Assembly: GCF_026914265.1 (NCBI RefSeq)
Contig: NC_069136.1
Location: 12,084,356 to 12,148,355, forward strand
Length of the DNA stretch: 64,000 nucleotides
Direction of reading: 5' to 3'
Source: Mya arenaria
Lineage: Eukaryota > Mollusca > Bivalvia > Myida > Myidae
Shown: in pieces, positions 10,370 through 22,200 of the stretch
Layout of the letters: every line of letters starts with the position of its first letter
Numbering within the stretch: position 1 is the stretch's first letter
Notes under the pieces: model-generated
What the model was told of the DNA's origin: nothing
The model's input: the letters and a program-made list of their open reading frames with translations, nothing else
The model's database searches: none
Made by a program: the position numbers and the translations under genes

Positions 10370-11060
10370 ATGGTTCATTTGATGCAGAAAGCAAATATGA
10401 CTCATATACAACGTATGATAAATTTGATGTAGATAACAAATATAACTCATATACAACTTATGGTACAATGGATGCAGATAACAAATATGACTAATATACA
10501 ACTTATGGTACAATGGATGCAGATAACAAATATGACTAATATACAACTTATGGTACAATGGATGCAGATAACAAATATGACTAATATACAACTTATGGTA
10601 CAGTGGATGCAGATAACAAATATGACTCATATACAACGTATGATTCATTTGATGAAGATAACAAATATGACTCATTTACAACGTATGGTGCATTTGATGG
10701 TGATAACAAATATGTCTCTAATACAACGTATGATTCATTTGATGGGGATAACAAATATGACTCATTTACAACGTATGATTAAGTTGATGGGGATAAAAAT
10801 ATGACTCATTTACAACGTATGATTAAGTTGATGGGGATAACAAATATGACTCATTTACAACGTATGATTAAGTTGATGGGGATAAAAATATGACTCATTT
10901 ACAACGTATGATTAAGTTGATGGGGATAAAAAATATGACTCATTTACAACGTATGATTAAGTTGATGGGGATAACAAATATGACTCATTTACAACGTATG
11001 ATTAAGTTGATGGGGATAAAAAATATGACTCATTTACAACGTATGATTATGTCGAGTTCT
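10370..11060. repeat. 45-bp minisatellite next to the receptor gene
   Basis: About fifteen units of 45 bp (core AGATAACAAATATGACTCAT followed by TTACAACGTATGATT-type sequence). Since 45 is divisible by three, long open frames appear on both strands, and these are artefacts. The array ends about 80 bp beyond the stop codon of the receptor gene, so it may fall in that gene's 3'UTR. Confidence 0.85.
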
Positions 11061-11138
11061 GAATGCTCCCCTGTTTACCAATGGTACATGTGATGCATAT
11101 AGTACCCATTTTGTGGCTCAAAACGAAAAGCACTGTAC

Positions 11139-11353
11139 TTAGATATTTGTTGTTTTGCATTCGCTTGCATTCTGTACCTTGGTCAGCTCATTTAACGGTT
11201 TAGTTCGGCCATCTTCCACTGACATAGTATCACCAGTTAGCTCTCTCGACTGTTTCGTTCGGTTACCGGCCCCAGATTCCGTTGCTGTGGTTTTTGCAGA
11301 TGAAAGCAGATGACCACGCCGAATAATTAACAACACGATCAGGTTTAGCAGCC
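11139..11353 (-). CDS. Receptor gene, last coding exon
   Basis: The acceptor is AATTTTCAG before 11353. The exon supplies the end of TM7, a short basic juxtamembrane segment (R-R-G-H-L-L) and about 55 tail residues rich in Ser, Thr, Glu and Lys, ending in T-T-N-I and TAA at 11139-11141. The tail is suited to kinase and arrestin control, which is inference. Confidence 0.7.
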
Positions 11354-13357
11354 CTGAAAATTGAATGTGAAAGTACATAAGAAAGTTTTTTTATAATTTG
11401 GATATATGACAGAGGTGTTTGATATGTAACGTTATCATACATTGAACGAGCGAAATATTTCAAAATTACCTTGTCTTGTATGTCAAGATGAATACCACTT
11501 CCTTCTAGAATGCACATTGTATACTGAACTAAGAGTTAGATATATACCTAGGTATTATAGACAACAGTATGTATACACTAATTGGTGATCAGTACAGAAA
11601 ATGAAACTTTTTTTTAATCTGAGTGTGTTTTTATACAAGGCTTTCGAACTCAGAAATATTACATTGTATCCAACATAATTATGTTTGCACACAAATATTT
11701 ATATGTACCTTTTATAAATAAATCGGTCCCTTTTTTAAGATAGAGCCAGCGAGGAAATCGAGCCAAGTTAGTAAAGTGTGAAATCGTTAGATAGATAGTA
11801 CCATAACATCAAAGAAACTGTTGAGAGAAAGTACCATAAAATGGCTTTTATTTACCTCCAATATCAGGCAGAATATGAAATAAATGCTCCAGGAAATTTG
11901 GCACACTGCCTTCTATAAGAGCCCAGACGCCATATATAGACAGTATCATCCATTGGATGAAGAAGGCACCGACAAACAACGACATGGCCTTTGCTGCCTT
12001 GATTGACATTCTCTGAGTGACGCTCTGTTGTCCGAGAGATCGGCAGAGTTCTTGAGATCTGGAGCGGATTTTCACCCATGTAGCGATATAGAGTACAACA
12101 TTGATGATGAAAATGAGCATCGTTAGAGCTGTCGTGAAAAATATCTGAGTTACCTTCCCATTCACACCATCAAAAAAGCATCTGAAATTGTAAAACGATA
12201 TAGTCGAAAATAGTATAGTTTGAAAAGTCACCGTATACGCATAGTTAAAGCATACTTTTACTCAGTTACCTAACACGTGAAATAAATGAAAACACTTATA
12301 AAGATGCACTCTTACTTCCAAATGAGATGTACCACAATTAATACAATTGTTTAATTTACACAAAAGGATTAATAAAATTTGGAAACAGTGGTTCATGTGA
12401 AGGATACTATATTAAATTTGAAAGGAAGGTGCAAAAAGCACGGTAGTTCTACCTTGTGCGACTATAGTTGATCACTGAAAATCTTTAAGCACTCGCCAGT
12501 CATTTAATATTTGTGCATTTTCAGCTATTATATACACGATTACAACCTTGTTATCAGTAATTAATATGTTCCGTTAATGCATTATTTAGTTAAAGTTTTA
12601 TCACTCAAAAATTATGTTTGTCATACATGTGTATGTATTGATTTTAAATAAAAGTGTCACTTTAAAGGTACATCCTATTATTCCTGAGTATATTAACTCA
12701 ATAATTATAGAAATCTTTAAAATGATGACACATTATGAAGAAACCTTATTGGAATATGTTTTCAAATAATTTAATATTAAGTTACTTATTGGCAACATAT
12801 TATCTCAATATCCATATTATCACTAGTATATATTTAAACAGAAAAACTACTGACACTGCCCCTGTTGGTCCGAGTTGATTACCGATGGCTGCTAATGAAG
12901 TGCCAACAACAGGTACTCCGTAAACCCAGGCGATAAGCCTCCAGTCAAACTTGCCAAGATTCAGGTTTTTGTCAAGGAACATCAGTGCAAAAGCATTCAT
13001 GGCGATAACGTTAGCCAACAGACTTTGCGCGGTGATAAAGACGACCATTCCAAATGCATACAGCACACAGACGGAACGCGGATAAACGGGTCCGCGCACT
13101 GCAGAAACATGCGTGTGAGTTGCAAAATGAAACATGTTGTAGATTCCATCGCAGAGCGCCATGTAGACAATGAACCGCTCACTCTTCGTCCAGGCGGTAA
13201 AGAAACGTCGGAAATTGCGCGTTCTCAACAACAAGACAAGTGTTATAATTACACTCACGAAACTAACAGCTGTACACAGGAGTGACGGTATGTGAAGAGC
13301 ATAAAATAGACCATTGTCGAGGCCGTACACCGGGAAGTCATAACCGTCACTTTTCAT
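11139..13357 (-). CDS. Seven-transmembrane receptor gene (GPCR-like), three exons seen
   Basis: Exon 1 (about 12851-13357) starts at M-K-S-D-G-Y-D-F-P-V-Y; a stop lies in frame ten codons upstream. It holds TM1 (S-L-L-C-T-A-V-S-F-V-S-V-I-I-T-L), TM2 (F-I-V-Y-M-A-L-C-D-G-I-Y), TM3 and TM4. Exon 2 (11856-12181) holds TM5 and TM6. Exon 3 (11139-11353) completes TM7 (I-L-P-D-I-G-G-L-L-N-L-I-V-L) and a Ser/Thr-rich tail. The exon 2/3 junction is phase 1 with GT and AG ends. The exon 1/2 junction does not agree in phase with any donor I can see, so a small exon or unusual donor is missing. There is no D-R-Y after TM3. The subfamily is unassigned; a rhodopsin-like or cAMP-receptor-like receptor is possible. 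Confidence 0.7.
11856..12181 (-). CDS. Receptor gene, TM5-TM6 exon
   Basis: Acceptor ACAATTTCAG before 12181 and donor GGAG|GTAAAT after 11856. The frame reads R-C-F-F-D-G-V-N-G, with a likely extracellular-loop-2 cysteine, then TM5 (I-F-F-T-T-A-L-T-M-L-I-F-I-I-N), a basic third intracellular loop and TM6 (A-M-S-L-F-V-G-A-F-F-I-Q-W). Confidence 0.7.
12299..12666 (-). mobile_element. MITE family M1, copy 2
   Basis: About 368 bp inside a receptor-gene intron. Ends are AAAGATGCACTCTTA and AAAAGTGTCACTTTAA, inverted relative to copies 1 and 4. The interior matches copy 3 closely (for example CAGTCATTTAATATTTGTGC in both). Confidence 0.85.
12851..13357 (-). CDS. Receptor gene, first coding exon (TM1-TM4)
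   Basis: ATG at 13355-13357. Four hydrophobic segments are evenly spaced. The 3' limit is uncertain: candidate donors after G-P-T-G-A (12857) and two codons later (12851) are both phase 0, whereas exon 2 needs phase 2. Confidence 0.6.
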
Positions 13358-13399
13358 AGTGTATACCAACCGATTGAATTGCTACACGTCAACCAAGAA

Positions 13400-14960
13400 A
13401 CTAAGTGATTGCTTCCAAAGTAAACATCCAAGTATGTAAGCAATATTATCGTCTTTTCTACGTTCTATGCAAGAGTCATTGATTTATTAACAAATGATCT
13501 TTGTAAGAATTAAACACCTTCCACTATCCAAAGTCTTTAAACAAAAACTGAGATTAAATGGATTAGGATTCTACACATTTCCAAGTTTGTTTTTTTATAA
13601 AATTAAGTAAATCACTTGAATGACCGGTTTCGGGTTCAAAGATTAGTATAAGTACGTACTTATGAATAATATATTTCCATCCTGAGTTTCTATTTGGTAA
13701 GAACATTTTTTCTTCCTGGTTTCGTTGAAACTGATACGTTGGTCAATGTTCTTGTAGTGTGTTTTCATGATTCGATTGTGTGGCTCAGTGGTAAAATAAG
13801 TATCGCTGTATTGTGTTTCTTTGGTTAAAACTGATAAGTTATAAGTTTCTTCTTATTGAAACATGAATTTGTGATTCATTTTAACTTGTTATTAACAAAG
13901 TGAACCTTTAAGCAGGCTTTATTTCATTAATTTCAAAGCCAACCCTGTTACGTTGTGGGAGCTCGTTCTTTTTTAATTGATAGAATAAATACCGAAACAA
14001 ACAAAGTCGGAGTCAAGAAAGCAATTTAGCCAAACGCAGCATTAAGTATTCCAGCTTGAAATTGTGGTTAGACCTTTGCCAAAAGAGCTCTTTATTTGCA
14101 TATGGGGGCACGATCTTTGGCCAGGAATATTCTATCAAAGAACCATCCTCACCGTCATAATTAGAACATTACACAGCTCATCACAGGGATGCAGATTTGT
14201 AGGACATAGATCGTACATATATAAGCAGTTATCACAAAATGAAATGCCAAAATCGAAGTGTCTAACTCCTTGGGTACAAACACATTTACAATGAAACGGG
14301 GCCCAGAACACTTCCTCCCAGCAGCAAGCTTTTCGCGAGGCGCATACTACATTAATAATAATAATAAAATAAAAGGTACAGGGACAAGCCCGTTCGACAA
14401 TAAACTGTTAAGAGGCACAACGACGGTGGACTAAAGAACATACACAAATAAAAACACCTCAAACAGAAAAGCCATTCTCTAAGGTTAATATTCAACCTTA
14501 TACTGCCCCAAACTTTCCAAAACAATGTCACTGCCGTACGTTCGTAGAAGAGTTGAATGGAAACGAACAAGACGTTTGGTTACAGTTCGCAAACTGAAAG
14601 GTCAGGTTAGTGCCCGCTAGCCCTAGCCTTTCAATCTAGGTCTACTTACTTTGAGAAACAAGACACTCATGCCTTCGTGCAAATCACATCCATACAGGCC
14701 TGACTTACTCGTCCTAGATTTTAGATTTTATAACTTACTTGTTCTAGATTTTAGATTCAATACATCGACCCAGTAGAGAGAAACCCCATACTGTTTCGGA
14801 ACAGAAAAAAAAATCTGAAAATCCTGCTGATTTGGGGTTAGCATTACACAAAATATTAATCAAACATAGCCAGAACATTATACTTTAGCCGAAATGCTTT
14901 CCAGCATAATTTAATGTACATTCATTGTTTTAAGGTTAAAGGGGGGGGGGGATTACTGTA
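13400..14960. other. Receptor 5' flank without recognised gene
   Basis: No exon is recognised. A direct repeat of about 31 bp containing CTAGATTTTAGATT occurs twice near 14710-14760, and a G-run of about a dozen bases lies at 14940-14951, just before MITE copy 3. Confidence 0.4.
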
Positions 14961-14966
14961 GTATAA

Positions 14967-15355
14967 TAAAAGCTGCACTCTTATTCCCAAATAAGATGTA
15001 CCACAAGTACTACAATTGTTTTCATTTGTCGGATTATATCCAAAAGGATGAATAAATATCGATAACTGTGTTTTTTATTAAACATATTGTGTTCAATTTG
15101 AAAGATAGTTGTAGAAAACACGGTATTTCTACCTTATGAGATGATAGTTGATCAATGTTAATATTTCAGCACTTACCAGTCATTTAATATTTGTGCGTTT
15201 TCAGCTTTTAAATACACGATTATAATCTTGTTATCAGTATTTATTATTTTCTATAAATGCATTATTTAGTAAATTAAAGATTTATCAGTCAAAATTTATG
15301 TTTTGTTAGACAGGTTTATGTAATGTATTGATTTTAAAAAAGAGTGTCACTATAA
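14967..15355 (-). mobile_element. MITE family M1, copy 3
   Basis: About 389 bp. It starts AAAAGCTGCACTCTTATTCC and ends AGAGTGTCACTATAA, in the same orientation as copy 2. The two share most internal sequence, so they are the best pair for a consensus. Confidence 0.85.
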
Positions 15356-15359
15356 TCAA

Positions 15360-17110
15360 GCCTAGACTTCAGAACAGAACATTTCAATTTGACTGAGATT
15401 GCAGACCTCTTGAAAAGTTTAAGAACACGTCGACTAGCAGTAGGAGTATGTCAGCTAGTCGGGGAAGAGTGCAACTGGAAGACAGAGAATGTTACAAATG
15501 CCAAGGTAAAGGGGCACATTGCTCTCAACAGTCCGAAACAGAAAACTAGTTGTGGCTGATATTGAGCGCGAAACATCATTCCAACGACACGTTGAAGAAC
15601 AATGGGCACCAAAACGTTGTCTTATTAAAATCACTTAAGAGTGCGAAACGTATTGTAGGAGGTTTTTTCAAGCATTATTTAATTTTGGGGTTTTCAGTTT
15701 TACAGTTAGCATTATGTCAACTTATTTTGCTAAAAATTGTGATTTTTATCTAAACTCTTTAAAAAGGGTAACTGATGGCTCAACAGTAGCAAATGATGAA
15801 CATTAAGTGGTTTATGGGGAAATTATTGGGAATTTTGAAACTGAGAATGAGGTGTAACACTGTTACTATCGCAGAAAAGAGAAATTTAGTTTTTTTTCAA
15901 ATACTCAAACAAACTAACACAGGTTATCCTTACAGAAATCGACGACAGCCAGACTTTTACGGAAACATCATCATACATTAGATCACCATCTATCATACCC
16001 ATGTACATAAATGATCATGGCTGTTCAAACTTGCATATGATTTGTAGATTATATTGCTTACTGTTGTATTTTTTCAACTGTTATATGTCAATCATTTTAT
16101 GTATAATGTGATTCCGTAAGACTTTTTGTTATATTGTATTGTTACATGATAGATGCCATCATTTTGAGTGTATTGTGAGTCTGTGGTTAATGTTTGTAAA
16201 ATCAATGTATATTGAATATTGTATGATTTAAAAAAGTTAATACTGAGATCTCAATCATTTTCAATTCATGTGTATACTATAAATATTTGAAAAATAAAAG
16301 TGTTTTTTTTTTTTTTTTTTTTTTTCGACGATTCTATTTCGACATGTGCGTATATCAGTTGAAGAAGAGTATGCTCCTGAAGCTATGCTGTAAAATACAT
16401 ATACATAAATACATTAATGGTTGTAGGTTGAACACGGCATTGTTATTGTTGTTGTAGCGAAATCCTTGGCTTACAGCAAAAAAGTAATGTATCATTTATA
16501 AAAACAGTTTATAAAGTTGGAGTCACCACAGATTTTAAACAGTTGAAAGCTTGTGCCTGTGTTTGCAAGATCATTTTGTAAGTGTTCGATAGTCTCTGTC
16601 TAAGTATACTGGTGGATAATGTTTAAAACTTATAGTTGGCGACTTTCTTTCTTCAAATATCTTCAAAACTCGGGAAACTTTAGCCTAGTAGTATATTATT
16701 CCATAGAGATAAAACAGTGTTTACTAACCAATCTATAAATTTCACTAAAATGTCCGTCAGTTGGTGTGAGCTTGCTGTCCTGTGGAAATGCTGCTGAAAC
16801 TTGGGGTTTATATGCATGTACAATGAAATCCATGTCCTGGCATGTCTAACCTTGAACTGATGACGTTGAGCTATGTTCTAAAATCGAGTTATCTCAACCT
16901 ACAGACATGCCTTTGAATTTTTTCTGGAATCTGGGACAGAGATCTTTGGAGGACAGACCTGATCTAGATCTAGGACAGGAACCACTGGAACCACCTCCAC
17001 GGACAGTCATTTGCTACTACTTGTGGCAGTAAAGTGAATTCAAAGATCGATGACATTTGAATTATATTTATCGTGTTAAGATATAGTTTCCATTTACATT
17101 TGGTCAACGC
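15360..17110. other. Spacer with T-run, no recognised gene
   Basis: A short Cys-rich stretch near 15490-15520 faintly recalls a zinc knuckle but is too weak to call. A T-run of about 24 at 16302-16325 follows an AATAAA hexamer closely. Nothing else is recognised. Confidence 0.35.
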
Positions 17111-17619
17111 TTGTTGTCTGTTCTTTGCGCGATTTGCAGCGCTGATTCAAGACAATCTAATTATAATTTCTTATGATATAAGTTAAAAACAAAAACATCT
17201 TGTGAAAGCTTTCTTTGCACTGACACCTTTATTTAATTAATTGATTAAAAAATTACAGTAATTAGATCACAGGACCGTGTTTTTATACCTTAGCCCCGGT
17301 GCGGCATTGTATGAACTTCAACGATGAATTCGAGACAAATTTTTTTTTATACTTTTTCAAGATATGAATTATAAAAATACAGCTTATGAAAGCTGATGTT
17401 CCTTTCTTCAAAACCTAGATTTAAAAACTAGATCACGAAATATTGGAATTAAACATAGGACCATGTTCATCATACTTGTGTCCCTTTACGGTATATAGCG
17501 CAATTTGCAACGATGGATTCAAGGCAATTTCATTATAACTTATCACGCTAGAAAATTAATTACAAAAAATATTGTCTGAAAGCTAGTTGTTTCTTCTTTG
17601 CAAGAATTAAAAAAATAGA

Positions 17620-17716
17620 CGCGGATGGATGGATGGATGGATGGATGGATGGATGGGATGGATGGATGGATGGATGGATGGATGGATGGATGTGGATGGA
17701 TGGATGGATCATGGAT
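17620..17716 (+). repeat. (GGAT)n microsatellite
   Basis: About 24 GGAT/ATGG tetramers with three small interruptions. Open frames across it are repeat artefacts. Confidence 0.95.
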
Positions 17717-18154
17717 GGAAACCAAATATCTCATAAAGTTATAGACAGACTGATTAACAAAGTATTAGTGATGATATCTATACTAAAGCACAACATCATT
17801 AGAATGCTTTGGATACATACGTGCGTAAATAAAGATTTAATTCAATGTGACAAATATATAACACAGGATAACCCATTTAAGTTATTCAACTTATTTCCAA
17901 TTGGGTCCTTATGACAAATATAATTATTTGCCAAGATCTCAGTTGTAAGCTGTTTAAATTAGGTTTTCATTTCAAAAATAACATGCATGTACTCTTGACC
18001 AGTTAAAGAATGATTTAATGTAAGCATGGCTTATCACGTTAGAAATTATTTATTCAAAAACATATTTTGAAAGCTGTTTTTTTCTTCTTTACGACGCTAA
18101 CAAAAATTAATAAATTGTTAAAGTATTTAAAAAAAGTTAGACCATATAGGGCCT

Positions 18155-18523
18155 TACAGTGACACTCTGATTCAAAATCAATACATACACATGTATAACA
18201 AACGTAAATTTTGACTGATAAACCTTTAACTACTTACTAAATAATGTATTTATCGAAAATATTAATTACTGATAAGTAAATTGCTGAAAGCGCAAAAATA
18301 TTTAATGATTGGTGGATGCTAAAAGATTTACTGTGCTCTTAGAACTATTATTTAAGTTTCATTTGGTAGAAATAACGTGTTTTATGCTCGTGTCATTCAA
18401 ATTAAACCCGGTGTCCTTCACAAAAACCATTTGTTTCGACATTTACTTATCCTTTTTGGAATATTAAAAGAATTGTATTAATTGCGGTAAATTTTATTTG
18501 GGAGTAATTTAGTGCATCTTTAA
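18155..18523 (+). mobile_element. MITE family M1, copy 4
   Basis: About 369 bp, from TTACAGTGACACTCTGATTC to TAGTGCATCTTTAA. Same orientation as copy 1, but with the centre that copy 1 lacks. Confidence 0.85.
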
Positions 18524-18689
18524 TTGTTTTCATACCTGTGCGATATTACACGAATTTCAACAATGACCTAAAGTTAATATAAGCATAATTATCACGTTAC
18601 CAATTAAAAATCACAAACATTTTCTTAAAGCTCCTTTTTCTTCTCTACAACGAAATCAAAATTTATTAAAGTTAGCCCTAGGGCCGTGT

Positions 18690-19600
18690 TTTCCTTACCT
18701 ATGCATCTGTAGAGGCGTTATACGCCCGGATTTTACACTGCTTTCGTTTTAGGAAATGGCTGAGGTGTTCCGAATGCGTGTTGACAGAAATTAGACTGGT
18801 ACCCTTCGTTACTTTTTGGTAAAAATCTAACGACAGGTATGCGCCAATCCGGATCAGCAGGTGCTCGTCAGTTGTCAATGTCAACAAAATGGCGGCACTT
18901 GCACCAAAGTTATGAATGAGACGACAGGATTTTCGAGAAATATCTCTTGTTGACTGATTTATTTAACAAGATAACCGCATTGATTCATTTATCTCAGTCA
19001 AGGTCCTTGATATGAATTCATTAGCCCAACTGAGTGGTCGTCGTGGCTCGCAACTGATATATCATAAAGATTTCTTTATTGAAGTCTAAAAACTCTCATT
19101 AAGTGATTAACGTAAACATGAAAACAAATTTTAATAAAACAAAAATAGTATAGCTTGATCCTATTGTAAGAGACTTATGAATTTTCGAGAAATTGGGGCC
19201 GGAATTTGGCTGAACTCACACCTGAAGGACGGCATATCAAGTTTATGGAGATGCTTTGTAATCGTTTAAAAGTGTCACAATAATACATCTGTGCAGATGT
19301 AATCAATTCTATCAACCCATATCTATTAGCTGGATTATATTCCAACTATATTTATGGCGTTACACCTGCATTGATAATCAAACAAAATGAGTGGATTGAT
19401 GTCGGTAAGGTAAGATTATATCCAATAAGCAATTATTTAATAAGTAAATTTATCTCATATACATATACAGTACTGGTATTCATTAAGATAAAGCAAAATA
19501 TTTTCATTCGTCTAGCGCCCAAAAGTCACGTGGTCTCAGTTTCAGATTTTGGTTCAAGCATTAAGCTAAGGTAAAGAATATTTAAAACATGTATACAGGT
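18690..19600. other. Spacer with a promoter-like segment
   Basis: A GC-richer patch at 18770-18910 ends in AACAAAATGGCGGC (a YY1-like context) and resembles, in inverted orientation, the segment just upstream of DTYMK at 22235-22360. The ATG in it opens only eight codons. No gene is called. Confidence 0.35.
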
Positions 19601-19607
19601 ATATAGG

Positions 19608-20398
19608 GTCACGGACATTACAGACCATAGACATTACAGACCGGACACAACAGACCAGAATTGGGGATATAACAAACCATATTTAGGGACATTATGGACC
19701 ATGATATATAATTTTTCTAACAGTTTGTTTTAACTTTATAACATACCATATTTGCAGACAATGATATATAATTTAACTCAAAGTTTGTTTTTACTTTATA
19801 ATGTACCATATTTCGGGACATTATGAACCATGAACTATACATCACCACGGACCTATAAACCATATACATGTATATGGTTTATAGGTCCATGACATCACTC
19901 ACTGTTTTAGAACAAAATTTATCAAATGCCATATTTGAGGTCAATTATAGACAATGATTTATAATTTTACATACAACTTATGTATACTTGCGAATGTGAA
20001 TATTTATATGTTCTTATAGGTGATTCTGAAATAAACTTTGGATTGTCATATTTGTTTGTTTTCCGTTTCATCTGTTTTTATTGAAAGGTTCAGTGACAGA
20101 ACCCCATCACACTGGGTTTTCACACTTTCATGATTGCTAATTAAAGGCTGTCAGTATAATGTTTGTTTCTTTTATTATATACCAATTATAATTACCGGCC
20201 ACAATTACAACTAATTAACACTGATTTATGCAACAGAAATTCCCAGTTTTAAACATCAGTTGGAGTGAATAAATTAAAAAAATAATGTTAATAACATTAT
20301 AAATCATGGTTTGTAAGTTTCTCAAGATGGTCAGTAATGTCCCTTAATATGGTCCGTTATGTCTGGTCAGTAATTTCCATAGTCTGTTATGTCCGTAA
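19608..20398. mobile_element. Fold-back-type element with repeat-built inverted ends
   Basis: The left end (CACGGACATTACAGACCATA) and right end (TAGTCTGTTATGTCCGTAA) are inverted copies. Each is built from short direct units of the type GACATTACAGACC. Further inverted matches continue inward (TTAGGGACATTATGGACCA against the complement of the sequence near 20330-20350). This suits a Foldback-like non-autonomous element of about 790 bp. Its superfamily is not assigned. Confidence 0.65.
19849..19888. repeat. Perfect 40-bp palindrome
   Basis: GGACCTATAAACCATATACA is followed at once by its exact reverse complement, without spacer. All 20 base pairs match. It lies inside the fold-back element and would extrude as a cruciform. 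Confidence 0.95.
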
Positions 20399-20829
20399 TT
20401 TGGTATTTAAAGGGGCCTTAACTGTATCGTACACACAGTATGCCACAATATAATATATACAAATTTATAAACAGGTTGAAATTCAAAAAATCTTCAAAAA
20501 TCTTCATATAAATTCACTTACAGCTGGCTTTATACTATTTCTAGGCATAATTGTAAATGTATCTTAATGTTAATTGCTTGGCATGAAATTTTCTAACAAG
20601 TCCTGCTATATAAATAAATTACCAGTATATCAATATAATATTGATTCGCATGTAATTCAAACTCAAGACCAGTCAGTCGAAACAATATATTTATTGTAAA
20701 AATAGAATTACAATGGGCTATATAATATTGACAAAAATGTTCCAAAATTTTCGCAAAGAAAGGTTTGATACTTTTCTGGTTTGTAAAAAATGACAAGAAT
20801 TTAAAAGCCCCTGAATGCTTTTCTAGTTG

Positions 20830-20899
20830 GCCACCGCTGGGATTTGAACCCAGAACTCTTTCTACATGGTAAGAAGTGTTTTTCTTAAACTACAGTGGC
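20830..20899 (-). repeat. tRNA-like segment (SINE head or tRNA pseudogene)
   Basis: The 70-nt minus-strand segment closes a 7-bp acceptor stem (GCCACTG with CGGTGGC, one G-T pair), a 4-bp D stem and a perfect 5-bp T stem around TTCAAAT. The anticodon stem is poor, and no T-run terminator follows. It is tRNA-derived, but its identity is not clear. Confidence 0.5.
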
Positions 20900-21055
20900 T
20901 GAGTAAAGAGCAGCATGGAGCATTATGTCGTAAATATATAATTTCTTACCAGAATAAGTACAAAAATCATTAATAATAGTACAGTAACGAGGGCATACAG
21001 TGATTTTATTAACCAACTATGTAGGTAATTTCAATGTCAAGTGTATTTTGGCTAA

Positions 21056-21325
21056 AACAAGAGATATATGGTAATCCATCAATGTATAAGTAAGTTATGG
21101 TGCAGACACGAGCATGTGAACTCTTGTGTGACCTTGACCTTTGAGGTATGGACCCGGGTCAAGGTCACTGCACATTGTCTCAATGAGGAAAACATTTGTA
21201 CAAAGTTATATGGTAATCCATCAATGCATAAGTAAGTTATAGTGTGAACACAAAATGTTACAGACAGATGGACAGACGAACGAAGTGCATTCTTATAAAC
21301 CCTTCCCCACTCTATGGCGGGGAAT
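21056..21325. mobile_element. Bivalve-type non-autonomous repeat
   Basis: Two direct units (TGGTAATCCATCAATGTATA at 21069 and its near-copy at 21209) flank a GACCTTGACCTTTGA block. A GGACAGACGAACG stretch and a CTTCCCCACTCTATGGCGGG hairpin end follow. This layout matches the satellite-bearing elements at 29.2, 59.1 and 60.7 kb. Confidence 0.55.
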
Positions 21326-22200
21326 TAAAAATCCATCAATAAGAATAGGGTTCAATCCAAAAAAATCCCCTTATTGATAAAAAGAGCAAAATTAATTTAA
21401 GATTTAACAAATATCAATACTGAAATCTTTATTCATAAAATAATGGTGAATATTCAATGAAATAGGAGAATTTCAAGATACTTGTAAAAATGAGCATAGA
21501 CTGCATAGTCCACACTGATACATTGTAAGTTGTTACTTTTCTTCAAACAAATTTTGTCCAATACACAGGGGGCAGAAACAAATTATTTTTATTCTGTCCT
21601 TTATGTATATATCTATATTCATTTAAGCTAGAATATATACAAATGATTTGTTTCTGCTCCCTGTGGTCTAACATTAAAAAATCCACATTATTACCAATAT
21701 CACCAGATATCACATGCTATGTACATGGAATTTGATTATAAGTTTACAATAATAACACAAATAACTACAGATAACATTAGAAAATCCATGAAAATGTGCA
21801 AAAACATCAAACAAGTATCCATAACAATTTGCACATAATTTTTATGCAGTTATCATATTTTTGAAACCTCAAACTATTCGGAAAAAACGAGGGCACATAT
21901 GTCAAAAATATTAAAAATGTCAAGAATAGTCATATATAATCAAAGAAAAAAGTATAATTAATCTAAAAAACGCTATGTGCCATGCAATGAATAGTTAAAA
22001 ATAACACATTTTATCCAAAAAACGTATCAAGGTGACATGCAAATTTTGTCCCAAAAAAGACGGTACCGACTTCTGAAGTATAATTATTCAACTAAGTTTG
22101 TCATTTTGGTAAATAAAAATAAGATTTCGATTGTGTATATTCGTCGGAAATGGAATGAATAACATCAATATACCAACATTTTATACAAAGGAAAACAAAA

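Larger units (their letters stand above)
17126..18690 (+). repeat. Diverged tandem repeats of about 170 bp, interrupted by a MITE
   Basis: Five diverged blocks follow the same order: a segment like GCGCAATTTGCAACGATGGA, then TTCATTATAACTTATCACG-like sequence, then TGAAAGCT followed by TTTCTTCTTTGC. They start near 17126, 17304, 17498, 18000 and 18537. Copy 4 of MITE family M1 sits between the last two. Confidence 0.55.
20400..22200. other. Spacer upstream of DTYMK with repeat fragments
   Basis: No exon is recognised. It holds a tRNA-like segment (20830-20899) and a repeat (21056-21325). Near 21560-21670 a pair of facing sequences (GGGGGCAGAAACAAAT and ATTTGTTTCTGCTCCCTG) forms an inverted repeat about 100 bp across. 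Confidence 0.4.

Noticed and set aside
10346-11093. Repetitive frames of 67-114 codons on both strands
   Set aside because: Artefact of the 45-bp minisatellite.
15480-15545. Cys-rich stretch recalling a zinc knuckle of a gag fossil
   Set aside because: Too short, and the spacing does not convincingly fit. No neighbouring retroelement parts are recognised.
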